Shown piece after piece: positions 28,845 to 38,144 of a DNA stretch of 64,000 bases. Source of the DNA: Blattamonas nauphoetae (Eukaryota > Preaxostyla > Oxymonadida); NCBI GenBank assembly GCA_033064195.1, contig JARBJD010000174.1, positions 1 through 64,000 of the forward strand, read 5' to 3'. The notes beneath the pieces are model-generated. The model ran no database searches. It had not been told where the DNA came from and saw only the letters and a program-made list of their open reading frames with translations. How positions within the stretch are numbered: the first letter of the stretch is position 1; each line of letters starts with the position of its first letter. The position numbers were made by a program, and so were the translations under genes.

Positions 28845-31013
28845 ATGACGCATCACGGCCCTCAGATGGCCTCACACGAAACAACATCATGTTCTAGTCT
28901 TACTGGACAAACAGTAAGTTCAATAGAGATGTCTCCACTCATCACACCACAAGATTCACCTTTTCACAATCCACAGTTCACAATTAATATTCCTCATCGA
29001 GATTCTATTTGTTCACTGTATTCTGGATTAAGTGGTGGTGACTCGCTTATTTCTCCACAAGTATCATCTCGAGGCTCTCCATTGTTTCGTCCATCATATC
29101 GACACATCCCACTCGACCTCACAAACCTTTCACGCACTATTTCTGTTGATGACGAGCAAGAAATTCGAGTAAACAAGCTCCAGCTGTTTGATTCAAAATG
29201 TTCACAGATTCTTCCGTTTCTATTCCTTGGATCTTCGAAAGTTGCGTCTTCACTTCAAACTCTGCTCGAGAATGGAATCACCCACATCATAAACGTGTCC
29301 TCATCTAACTTCCCAAACTATTTTCCTTCACATTTTCGATATTATTCTTGTAATCTAGAAGATGACCAAACAACGGACATTCTGTCACTTTTTCCATTCT
29401 TCATAACGCTCATTGAATCAGTTCGATTACGACACGGAGCAGTATTCATCCACTGCCACCAAGGAGTATCCCGTTCAGCAGCAATCGTTATTGCCTATCT
29501 GATGTTCAACTGTAATTCATCGTTCGAGAAGAGCTTCAGCTTTGCGAGAAGCATCCGAGGTATCATCAGACCAAACATCGGATTCCAAATGCAACTATTA
29601 GCCTGGGAAACCATTCTTCACACCGGATTCAGCCCATGCTTACTTCGAATGGGTCGCTCATCATCATCGTCAACAGCAGCCTTTCCAAGGACTGTTCACT
29701 CACCCTGGGGAACAAACGACTTCGACCCTCGCTTGAGCTTTGTGTTGTGGGATTGGACTCACGCGTATGTGTGGCATGGAAGAGATAGTCCAAAAGCACT
29801 CCGAGAACAGACAGAATTCGTGAGTACAGAGCTAATCCGGCTGTTCTCATCGGATGACCCATCATCTGGTATCACCCTACACATGTCTCCGCCTTGGTCA
29901 CACAATGAAAATTGCGATAGCGCTCAAGAAAGTACAAATTCCACCATCGTCTCGTCCCCCGACTTAAACCACAAAAATTCCACGGCTTCCTTTCCCATGC
30001 CTCATTCCTCTCCAAATTTTTCAATATTCTCTCGCAAACATTCACATAGTCCCGCAACGAGTTCTTCAAGATCCTTATCGCCGCCACCTCATTCTCGTCT
30101 TTTCACCGTGTCAATTCAAGGTCATCCAAATGAAAATGTCTTTTGGGAAGAGATTGACCGAGTTCAAGCACGTCTTTCGCCAGTTATTGATGAAGATTTC
30201 GACGAAACTCCAGAACCACCAAATCCAGCTGACATCCACGAACAGCCAACACTTGACTCAGAAATTGGAGTTGAAGGAGAACTCTGGTCCGCAATTGTGG
30301 AAACAGAGCGACATCTCCGAGCGACGGGCTCCCAAAACAGCGTGCTGGACGAGAGAGACCTTTCTGAAACATTCTGGCCCTCATTTGTGTCTGGCCATAT
30401 TTCTCCGAACTTTTCCCCCATTCCTCGCCCTTTACGACATGTATCATTGCCTGGCTTGTCCGGCAAGTCACTTGGAAGGAGCACCTCACTCAAACCATCC
30501 ATCATGTCTCAATCCGTCTCTCCATCGCCTCCCTCACCCGATTCCCAGCTCTCCTCTCCTTCCTCCACAAACAGTGACGACGACAAGATCACTCACACTC
30601 CATTCATCATTGTCCAACCCACACTCAAAAATCTCCGTCGACATGTTTCTGATTCCCGCGCTGTCTGTTCCTCCCTCGACGACAGAAAGACCATCAGGCT
30701 CGACAGCTCTTGTGGGACCACCGATTCACACATTCTCTTCTCTCCCCTTCGAGAACAGCAGACCGCACCAGACCCGATTTGTGGAGTGACAGAGGAGGAG
30801 ATGACCATCTGGTCTCTCGTCGCCACTCCACGCTACCAAGAGATCCCCAGCATGTCTCTGTCTTCCGATCGGATCTCCCTTGGCTCTCTTCCTCGTCCGA
30901 TCACCCCACTTTCCATGAGCCCTCTACAATCCCCTGAAGCCCATCTCCCTCAACCACACAACCCATCTCCCGTTCTCGACCAAAACACATCCCAATCGAT
31001 GCCTCCTCGCTGA
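28845..31013 (+). CDS. MKP1-like dual-specificity protein phosphatase
   Basis: An intronless 722-residue protein. The dual-specificity phosphatase domain spans about residues 123-262. It has the catalytic loop HCHQGVSRS (Cys near residue 203) and an upstream acidic residue (NLEDDQ) suited to act as general acid. Right after it, at about residues 295-340, is a segment with AYVWHGR that resembles a gelsolin-like repeat. The order DSP then gelsolin-like segment is that of plant MKP1-type MAP-kinase phosphatases. The rest is Ser/Pro-rich and probably phosphorylated. A substrate role in MAP-kinase control is inferred from the family. The N-terminal 100 residues are Ser/Thr-rich. Confidence 0.82.
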   Translation: MTHHGPQMASHETTSCSSLTGQTVSSIEMSPLITPQDSPFHNPQFTINIPHRDSICSLYSGLSGGDSLISPQVSSRGSPLFRPSYRHIPLDLTNLSRTISVDDEQEIRVNKLQLFDSKCSQILPFLFLGSSKVASSLQTLLENGITHIINVSSSNFPNYFPSHFRYYSCNLEDDQTTDILSLFPFFITLIESVRLRHGAVFIHCHQGVSRSAAIVIAYLMFNCNSSFEKSFSFARSIRGIIRPNIGFQMQLLAWETILHTGFSPCLLRMGRSSSSSTAAFPRTVHSPWGTNDFDPRLSFVLWDWTHAYVWHGRDSPKALREQTEFVSTELIRLFSSDDPSSGITLHMSPPWSHNENCDSAQESTNSTIVSSPDLNHKNSTASFPMPHSSPNFSIFSRKHSHSPATSSSRSLSPPPHSRLFTVSIQGHPNENVFWEEIDRVQARLSPVIDEDFDETPEPPNPADIHEQPTLDSEIGVEGELWSAIVETERHLRATGSQNSVLDERDLSETFWPSFVSGHISPNFSPIPRPLRHVSLPGLSGKSLGRSTSLKPSIMSQSVSPSPPSPDSQLSSPSSTNSDDDKITHTPFIIVQPTLKNLRRHVSDSRAVCSSLDDRKTIRLDSSCGTTDSHILFSPLREQQTAPDPICGVTEEEMTIWSLVATPRYQEIPSMSLSSDRISLGSLPRPITPLSMSPLQSPEAHLPQPHNPSPVLDQNTSQSMPPR

Positions 31014-31386
31014 GGCTGTCATCTGTTAAATCCATCCCGTCTTGATTTGCCGATCTTCCTCGAGCATTGTATACTGCAACAGGGTGCCCTCTGCCGACTC
31101 CCAGTCTTCTCACGTGTCAAACCAAATTCTCACGTTACCTGCTCTCTCGTTTGATTTTATTCGCTCCTTGACACAGTATTCCTTTCTACACGCTATCCTT
31201 TCAACTGAAGCATGCGTGATTCGGCAGAGTTTCCACAAATATTTGGAAACACCATGTTATCTCTCTAACAGTTGCGAATACTATGTTTATTTATTCACAG
31301 TCTTCATTTTGTTTTCTCTGTTGACATATTTTGCTTTGTTTACTTTCCCAAATTTGCGATCCTGTCAAGAACATCCACAATTTGAA
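31014..31386. other. Intergenic region, likely promoter of SPEF1-like gene
   Basis: A frame remains open through this stretch into the next gene, but its translation is hydrophobic and low in recognisable signal. The start of the next gene is placed at the ATG at 31387, just before the conserved calponin-homology-like domain. Confidence 0.4.
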
Positions 31387-32443
31387 ATGACTGAGAAGTA
31401 TGAGTTAGATATGGACACACTCGGGGATATCTACGAGTGGGTGGATACCTTTACCATTACCCGACCAAAAAAGAACATAGCTCGTGATTTTAGCGATTGT
31501 GGTTTGAGATTTTCTCATTTCCATTCATTCAATTCATATTCTTTTCTTTTCTCAGTGAATATGGCTGAACTCGCTAAGCACTACTTTCCAAAGCTTGTAG
31601 ATGTTCATAATTATCCAGCTGCTAATTCTGTTCCCCGAAAAATTACCAATTGGAACACATTCAATGGTTTTCTTTTCATCACCAAAAATCTCTGTTATTT
31701 TATGTCCTCATCTTTCTCTGATTCTTTCAAGTGAAAGTTCTGAAAAAACTTGGAATGAACTTTCTCACATCAGACGATATTCAGAACATTGCATCATGTG
31801 TTCCGGGATCTATCGAATGGTGTCTGACTGAATTCAAACATGCAGTTTGCCAAATTTTTATTCCATATTTTCTCTTCAAAATAGTCTGAAGCTTACTTTG
31901 CCAAGAAGCAAGGTATGTACAGACATTCCTTTACTTACAATGGACTCAACTTTTTAAGCATCTCAAAATTCACCTCAAGAAAAAGGAAACTCAGCACAAA
32001 ACCAAAAAATTGTGAAAGAATATCATGAAGAAGAGGAACTTGATGATCAATCATCAGAAGCTGACTTTGATTCACCATCTCCTGTTCAAAAAGAACCAAC
32101 ACCTCCACCTGCTCCGAAAGGAAAATCGAAAACACAACCAAAAACAGTTCAGAAACGAGCGAATGTACAACAAGAGGAACATATACCTAGTGATCTTCAA
32201 CTCTTGACAGCGCTCAAGAAGAAACACGAAGAAAATATGGCTGAAAAGGATGCCACGATTGAACAACTCAAAGACACAATTGATGCATGCCATTTATCAC
32301 CAGTTTTCATATTTCTACCTCTCTCGTTTTTTGTCCTTTTACAGGTTCTTGAACAGAAAGTGTCGAAGATGGAACAAATGCTCCGTCTGAAAGAATCAAG
32401 AATCCAAACTCTTACCATGAAGATCCAACATGCTGGTCTATAG
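31387..32443 (+). CDS. SPEF1: SPEF1/CLAMP-type microtubule-binding protein
   Basis: Six exons, with introns 31502-31555, 31667-31731, 31845-31884, 31913-31958 and 32303-32344. Each junction restores the SPEF1 calponin-homology-like domain, with readings such as YEWVDTFTITRPKKN, DFSDCVNMAELAKHYFPK and FNVKVLKKLGMNF. The domain fills the first 110 residues. A Pro/Lys linker and a C-terminal coiled coil (ALKKKHEENMAEKD to the end) follow, as in the animal protein. The family stabilises and bundles microtubules of the ciliary central apparatus, so its presence indicates a flagellated cell. The donors are GTTTGA, GTTTTC, GTTTGC, GTATGT and GTTTTC. Confidence 0.9.
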
Positions 32444-32596
32444 CATACAACTCTCATCTTCTTGATTTTTCACTTCATCCATGTGTTTTTTGTTGATGTT
32501 CTGATCAGATGTTTGTAGAATCACAAAATGATTTAGTGAAATGAAATTCGAAGAAAAATGTAATGTGACGATGGTTAAGATCAAATAGACTCGAAC

Positions 32597-33981
32597 TTAT
32601 GCACCTTCCCCTGATCCTGCAATTTGTGTGAGTGTCTGCCGTGACTGGCCAAACACATCAAAGTCTTGAATGAAATCAGAATTTGTGAGGAATTGAGGAG
32701 GCCTTCTAGAAATTTGTGGCTCACCTCGACGGGGGGCAGGGTCAAATTGTTTGCTGAAGATGAAAGAATCAAATGGGATGGATAAGTTTCGAGAACACGC
32801 AAATCAACAATGTAATGAATCATTTCTCAGAAAAGGATCTTCTCGGAGCATACATCTGTCTTTCCAAGCTGTCATCAAGTTCCATGATGGCTCCCTGGTT
32901 TCCACATCTGTAACAGTAGTTTGGAGCAGAGAAGAGGGTGATCACATTGTTGTCATGAACTCTGGAATATCCATCCATCACAAGCTGATGGGCTCTAACA
33001 ATTAATTTGAGCTTATTCTTCTGATTGAATTTTTGTGATTCATCTGCACCGAAGACCCAACCAGCTCCACGAGGACTGAAAAAGAGATAATAAGTCTAAC
33101 TACTTGGACAGTAATACATACCTCATGCCGAATCCATTTCTTTCTTCTGGATCAGACCAGAGGAGATCGGCCTGTGGAGTTAAAGATAAAAAGAAAAAAA
33201 GAGGGACAACCATTGGGCCTTCATGTGGAATTTCTTGGACTCTCTCAAGTCTTCGAATGTCATCAACGGTTTTGATGATTGGAGATAAACCACCGTGAAT
33301 GCAGAGAATCTGATGGAGAGATGAATGAAAGTGATGGAAGAGGACAAACCTCCTTTTGAACGATGGCACCAAGGGGGAGATAGTCGAAAAAGTTGGTGTA
33401 CATCTGCCAGACCTCGGCTGAGTTATATTTCCGGCAACATTCATCATAGAATCCGTATCTGTAAGATGATCGATGGATGTGAGAAATTGAAAATCCGTCA
33501 AACACTTGGGTGATTTGTCTGCTCTCATGATTGCCACGAAGAAGTGTAACACGCTGTGGGTACCGCACTTTCAGACAGACGAGGAGGGTGACGGTCTCCA
33601 CGCTGTTGTTTCCTCTATCAACGTAATCACCAAGGAAGAGGTAATTGATGTCTGGGCAGTCACCTCCAATCGTAAACAGTTCCAAAAGATCGTGGTACTG
33701 TCCATGAATATCACCGACAATTGTGCATGGAGCCGGTACCTCGACGACGTTTGGTTCTGCTGAGATAACTTCAGTGGCCTGGTGACAAATGAGAATATTG
33801 GACATGAAAGAATGATTGGTTTATTTTGGAGAATATTCCGGAGATTGAAACAGGGTATGGTAAAAAGGTTTGGCACAAAAAAGGAAAAGACTTTCTGGAC
33901 AAGGGTATGGATTTGGTCTTCTGTCAGCATTCCTCCTCCCTTGATGATTTCTACATAGTGGTCAAGTGTGTCTCGATCCAT
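32597..33981 (-). CDS. PP2A-type serine/threonine phosphatase catalytic subunit
   Basis: Seven exons give 333 residues, with introns 33891-33779, 33503-33459, 33349-33310, 33210-33172, 33121-33076 and 32853-32754. The joins restore family blocks, for example RQITQVYGFYDEC across the second intron and [11 protein letters not shown] after the last. Metal-site motifs GDIHG, GDYVDRG and GNHE are present, as are AHQLVMDGY and [11 protein letters not shown]. The sequence resembles the PP2A/PP4/PP6 branch, and the [11 protein letters not shown] tail block is PP2A-like. It does not end in the usual TPDYFL but continues with about 35 other residues ending SGEGA, so the tail used for carboxymethylation and B-subunit choice is missing. 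Confidence 0.9.
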
Positions 33982-34095
33982 GAATTCTGTCTTAGATTGA
34001 AGAGGACCTGAGATTTGGTCCTATCAAAAAATGGGTTTCACAATACTCAAAAACGCTGTACTGAACAGATAATGACAAAATTGGCTTCTTTTGAA

Positions 34096-34228
34096 TTATC
34101 CATTGGGATATCCATGTTTTGGATCATGTTCTTCTGCTTTCATTGCTGACAATCCTGCAATTCAACGAAGGTCAACTATGAGAGAAGTTGAGGAGTTCTT
34201 GTACTGACATAAAATGAAATCTGTTCAT
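34096..34228 (-). CDS. Possible very small gene, about 36 residues
   Basis: Two short pieces can be joined through a 22-nt intron (34176-34155, donor GTTGAC) to give a protein that ends EEHDPKHGYPNG. The join keeps frame, but the intron would be the shortest in the window and no homologous family was recognised. It sits between the eIF4E 3' end and the PP2A start, on the same strand as both. It may instead be an untranslated part of one of these transcripts. Confidence 0.22.
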
Positions 34229-34327
34229 AACACAATTGGACCGGCATTGAACAGTTTTCGTTTAAATTCAGTTTCTAATGAAGTGAGAACTGCAAGTCAA
34301 AAAGATCCAAAGAAAATGGAGTACATC

Positions 34328-35020
34328 CTAGAAGTTCGCGAACTGGAAATCTTGTGGTTTGAGTTTAATTTTGCTATTCTTAATGGTGAAGAGTTTGGTA
34401 AGCATTTCGGCCATTTCTTTCTTTAGATCATCCTGTCTGGATTGATGGATTCCTTTTCGCATCCAGACCTCTAATCGAGACTTCTCCTTGTTAAATCCAA
34501 CTCCATTCAGATATTCACATCCAGGGAATTGGTTGCACATGATAAGTAAGGTCATGTCAAAGAAGATTGATTCGTCTTCGTACCTCTGGGCTGCTTGTTG
34601 AAATCTGTAGAGAAAACGCCCCCCTCCTTTGTTTGCTTCTTCTTCCCACGCAGGATGGATTCCATAATGAAAAAAGTAATAAGCTGATTTATTTGGGATA
34701 TCGCTGGGTTGTGGAATGTTGTGACAAACTCTGGATGATCGGTGTGGAAAAGGATTGATGATTTGGAGAAGAAATTGATTCATCGACGATGAATAAATTG
34801 ATAAAGAATGCATGAAAAAGTAAATGCAATTGGAAAGAATGAGAGAGAATAGATGATGAACAAACTGCCAGAAACTTTCGATTGTATCAAAGTGTGCAAT
34901 CGTGTGGAGCGCTTTTTTCCAGTCATCTTTGTTAATAGTCCGCTTAGAATTCTGTGGTGGATCATTGAAATAGAGTGTCCATTTGTATTTAAGTGGATGG
35001 CACGCTTCTGAGGGGTGCAT
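34328..35020 (-). CDS. EIF4E: Translation initiation factor eIF4E
   Basis: Two exons (intron 34865-34731, donor GTTTGT) give 185 residues. The cap-binding framework is visible: HPLKYKWTLYFND near the start, KDDW and FDTIESFW in the middle, and HPAWEEEANKGGGRF, which holds the Trp-Glu pair that recognises the 7-methylguanosine base. The junction reads FWQVCHNIPQPSDIP, as expected for the family. The start chosen is the ATG at 35020, because the family domain begins a few residues later and the next gene starts divergently at 35133. An in-frame methionine at 35239 would run through that gene's start. It binds the mRNA cap as part of translation initiation. Confidence 0.9.
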   Translation of the reverse strand: MHPSEACHPLKYKWTLYFNDPPQNSKRTINKDDWKKALHTIAHFDTIESFWQFVHHLFSLILSNCIYFFMHSLSIYSSSMNQFLLQIINPFPHRSSRVCHNIPQPSDIPNKSAYYFFHYGIHPAWEEEANKGGGRFLYRFQQAAQRYEDESIFFDMTLLIMCNQFPGCEYLNGVGFNKEKSRLEVWMRKGIHQSRQDDLKKEMAEMLTKLFTIKNSKIKLKPQDFQFANF

Positions 35021-35132
35021 CACTTCTAGTGGGATCGATCGAGATACCCATGAAGATGGTTTTCGACACGTGTCATCGACAAGACACGAATGTGTACATT
35101 GCCTGATCCATTTCCGCTCAAGTTTTGACGAA
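35021..35132. promoter_or_regulatory. Divergent promoter region of eIF4E and thioredoxin-fold genes
   Basis: Only 112 bp separate the two opposite start codons, so both promoters must lie within or very near this stretch. No TATA-like or other motif stands out. Confidence 0.5.
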
Positions 35133-35731
35133 ATGTTCTCTCTGGTCCTCCTTTCAGGTCTTGCAAACTGTGCTGTTCCATCTCTTGACGACAATTCGTT
35201 CTTCAACTTCGTCAACCAGCCTGGAGCCTCAGTTATCAAATTCTATATGACAGATTGTCGCCATTGTGTTGAACTTGCTCCAACTTTTTACAAACTTTCC
35301 GAGCTTTTCGATGGAATTGATGGCCTCCGCTTCGCCGAAGTCTTTTTTCCTGTTTTTTTGACATTTCCTGTTATTTGGACTTCAGTGTAATATTGATGAT
35401 GCTCCACAGGCTCAGGAGCATTTTGGGATTGAATATCTCCCCGAGGTACTGTGGATCACCCCGCTTTCATCTCAACCACTGAAGTATGATGGAGACAAGA
35501 GCTTAAACAGTCTTGTCGATTTTGTGAATATGGGAGCTGGTGTGTCATCTATTTTATTTCATAATTTTACAGAGAATATTCAATTCTAGTCCAACAAGAT
35601 CCGATTCCATTTCTCTCATTTCAGGGAATTCTCTTCCATTATTCTGTGGGCCTTGCGATTTTTCGTTGAGAATGTGCATTGTTGATCCAAATAATATTGA
35701 CATTGAATCCATTAATCGAGAGGAATACTGA
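35133..35731 (+). CDS. Secreted thioredoxin-fold (PDI-like) protein
   Basis: Three exons (introns 35340-35385, donor GTCTTT, and 35540-35624, donor GTGTGT) encode 155 residues. The start ATG is followed by a short hydrophobic signal-like stretch (MFSLVLLSGLANCA). The active site reads DCRHC after the strand VIKFYMT, which is typical of thioredoxin-fold oxidoreductases. The later block FGIEYLPEVLWI corresponds to the cis-proline strand region. A single domain is present with no ER-retention tail, so the protein may be secreted or vacuolar, unlike a classical PDI. A disulfide exchange role is inferred. Confidence 0.75.
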
Positions 35732-35910
35732 TCGACCCTTTTATCGTTTCGACCCCACCAAAACCTAACAACATTCCTTTCAACACAATCTCACAGATTG
35801 TTTTCTCACATTTCCCTCCTTACACAACTCTCATTGAATTTGATTTACTCAAAACTCTGTCCGAACTTTTCTTGTCATAACTTTTCTCTTTGACTCCGGA
35901 TACTCAGAAC
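35732..35910. other. Intergenic region
   Basis: A/T-rich spacer between two plus-strand genes with no recognisable element. Confidence 0.4.
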
Positions 35911-37349
35911 ATGACTTTTCACCAAATTACTCCTCACAGAACTTTTACTTCTTTCCATGATACCAGTTCAAGTGTCTGTTTTTTTCGGACCCTCCGAATA
36001 TCTTTCTTCAGTCTGTCAAACCTAGCCAACACTTTTCTCCCCCTCTCGATCCCCGGATCAATACCGAAACACCACAATCCGTATCATTTTTAGCCAATGA
36101 TATTGATGAACGAGAATTACCAGTCAACCCTCAACAAGAAGACTTCTTTCAAGGCTCATTCATTTCATTCCTCCCTCAGTCACAGTACCCAGAGATATCC
36201 ACTAATCAACAGCCGGTCGATACAAAAACCGTTCTGTATGGCCCCAGTATTACGTTTAATGAGACAAAATCTCAAGATCCTTGGTCTGAGCTCGACTTTA
36301 ACAGGATGTCTCAGCCATGGAGCGAATCGCTTCAGTTCAATACTAATTGGATGTCATCTGGTGAAAGCAATACTCTTGATTCTGTTCCGTTTACCGGAAC
36401 TCCAAACTACTGGCATTCATACGATCGGAGTTTGGAGTCATCTTTTGCTTCGATGGACACTCTGAGTGGACATGGTCTGCAGCCGTATCAAGATCTTGAA
36501 ACATTCATCCCCACAGAGCCTTCCATGTCTGGACATTTGTCCCATAAAGTCAATCCCAAGCAGGAGGAAATCATACAATCACAAAGTTCCGTTTTTACTC
36601 GCCCGTCGGCGTCCTCCCCGTTTTCAAACATCATTACTTCCAAAAACCAGACCAATATCATACAACCCAGTAATCCTCATCTTCCAAATATCCCTCTTTG
36701 GTCCGAACCATACATCAAACTCACTGAAGGGTCGCCGACGACTAAGTCAGCCCCGACTCCGGTGAAGAAGCTTCATGGGAATTTCACGAGCGATGACGAG
36801 AGAAAAGAGCACCCATCTACCACGTCTTCAATCAAATCAACCGAAGAAGACCAAAATGAACGAAGCAGAAAAATGGAGGTGTTGTCGTTCTTTTCGTTGC
36901 ACAGCCCAAGCACAGCCATTCGTGGGGCAGCTTCTGAGCAGCTTCGACGAGGTGGAATTGGAGCGGACCAAGCTGCAGAACTGATCGAATCCCATACCGA
37001 CTTCGTGAACCGACCAAAGCCTGTTCCCGTCCAACGTGAACCCACTCAATCCGGACCCAAACTCATCACCAGTGTGGACTCTCGCCTTGTTCAACAAAGA
37101 AATAGCGACGCATCTTCTGGTCTTGTCCGCCAGCTGAATTTATTGCGTGTGACAGACAAGGGAGTTGTGTGCGAAGATGGCGTGACTGAGATTGGACATG
37201 CCCTGAAACAAATGACACGTTCCGACCGACGACGCGCAAAGAGAAGACTCAAGCGATGGGTTAAGCGACAACACGTCGGATCACGTGAGGGAGAGGAAGG
37301 GATTGATGGAGACTCAGACGAAGGGACTGACCCGGAGAAGGACGGATAA
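35911..37349 (+). CDS. Uncharacterised Ser/Thr/Pro-rich protein
   Basis: Two exons (intron 35974-36011, donor GTCTGT) give a 466-residue protein. The start ATG lies at 35911. Most of the chain is Ser/Thr/Gln/Pro-rich and probably disordered. The last third holds a helical charged region (SEQLRRGGIGADQAAELIES, near residue 328) and a very basic stretch (SDRRRAKRRLKRWVKR) followed by an acidic tail. The basic stretch could bind nucleic acid or serve as a nuclear signal. No family was recognised. Confidence 0.6.
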
Positions 37350-37538
37350 GCTTCGGAGAGGGTTCTCTCAATTTAATCTTTTCCAGTGTTCGAAATGTGT
37401 GGGAGTTGATTCCACACAGTGGGCGACATACCAACATATTTATTAAGTTGTTCTGTTTGATCTGTTTCCAAAGATGATGACATCGCAGCGATAAATGAGA
37501 AATGGGGAGAATAGATGAGAAACGAAACAGCTGTTTCA

Positions 37539-37910
37539 TTATTGGATTCCTGCACCGTCTTGTGGCATGAAAATGGATTTAAACTTGGTCACTGTCCAAT
37601 CAAAAGGAATAGTCAGTTTTTCACGAGTCTATAAATCAGATTGAAAGAGCAGGTTGAAGAATGATTTGTGAGTTCGAAAAGAGATATAACATACCCATTG
37701 TGCCGCATTTCCAATTGCCTTACCTGTCTGTGTGAATCCTCTAAGAGTTGCTTCCCCGATGCTCTTCGCAAACTGAGCAGGTTTTGAAATCTGATTTTCC
37801 ATTCCTTGATTGTCTGTTTCTGTGGTATCTGTTTGTTGAAATTGGTGATTGTGTCTCGAAGATGGTGGAGGACTACTGTTTAAAGCAATTGAAGGCTCTG
37901 GAAAACTCAT
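37539..37910 (-). CDS. Small uncharacterised protein
   Basis: Two exons (intron 37694-37629, donor GTATGT) encode 101 residues. The N-terminal 45 residues are Ser/Thr/Pro-rich. The middle reads AQFAKSIGEATLRGFTQTG and then KAIGNAAQW. After the junction come TREKLTIPFDWTVTKFKS and a short tail ending GAGIQ. The helical middle could be amphipathic. It converges on the gene ending at 37349 and diverges from the gene starting at 38145. No family was recognised. Confidence 0.55.
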
Positions 37911-38144
37911 TGTCAAATATATGGTGTGCCAGGAAGATTCTTTCGCGAAGTGCGAGGTTTGGTTGTTTTTCTGCGAATGTGACGATATTGATTTGAGTTT
38001 TGCATTCAATATAATGACCACTCAAGATAAGTCACATTGTTCACGAATGCGAAGCGTTAAAGCCTCCATTTATCGTTCAGGCAAAAATACTCAGATCGAC
38101 CCACTAGGATACTTATTTCTCTGCTTCTCATCAATCGTGCCTTG

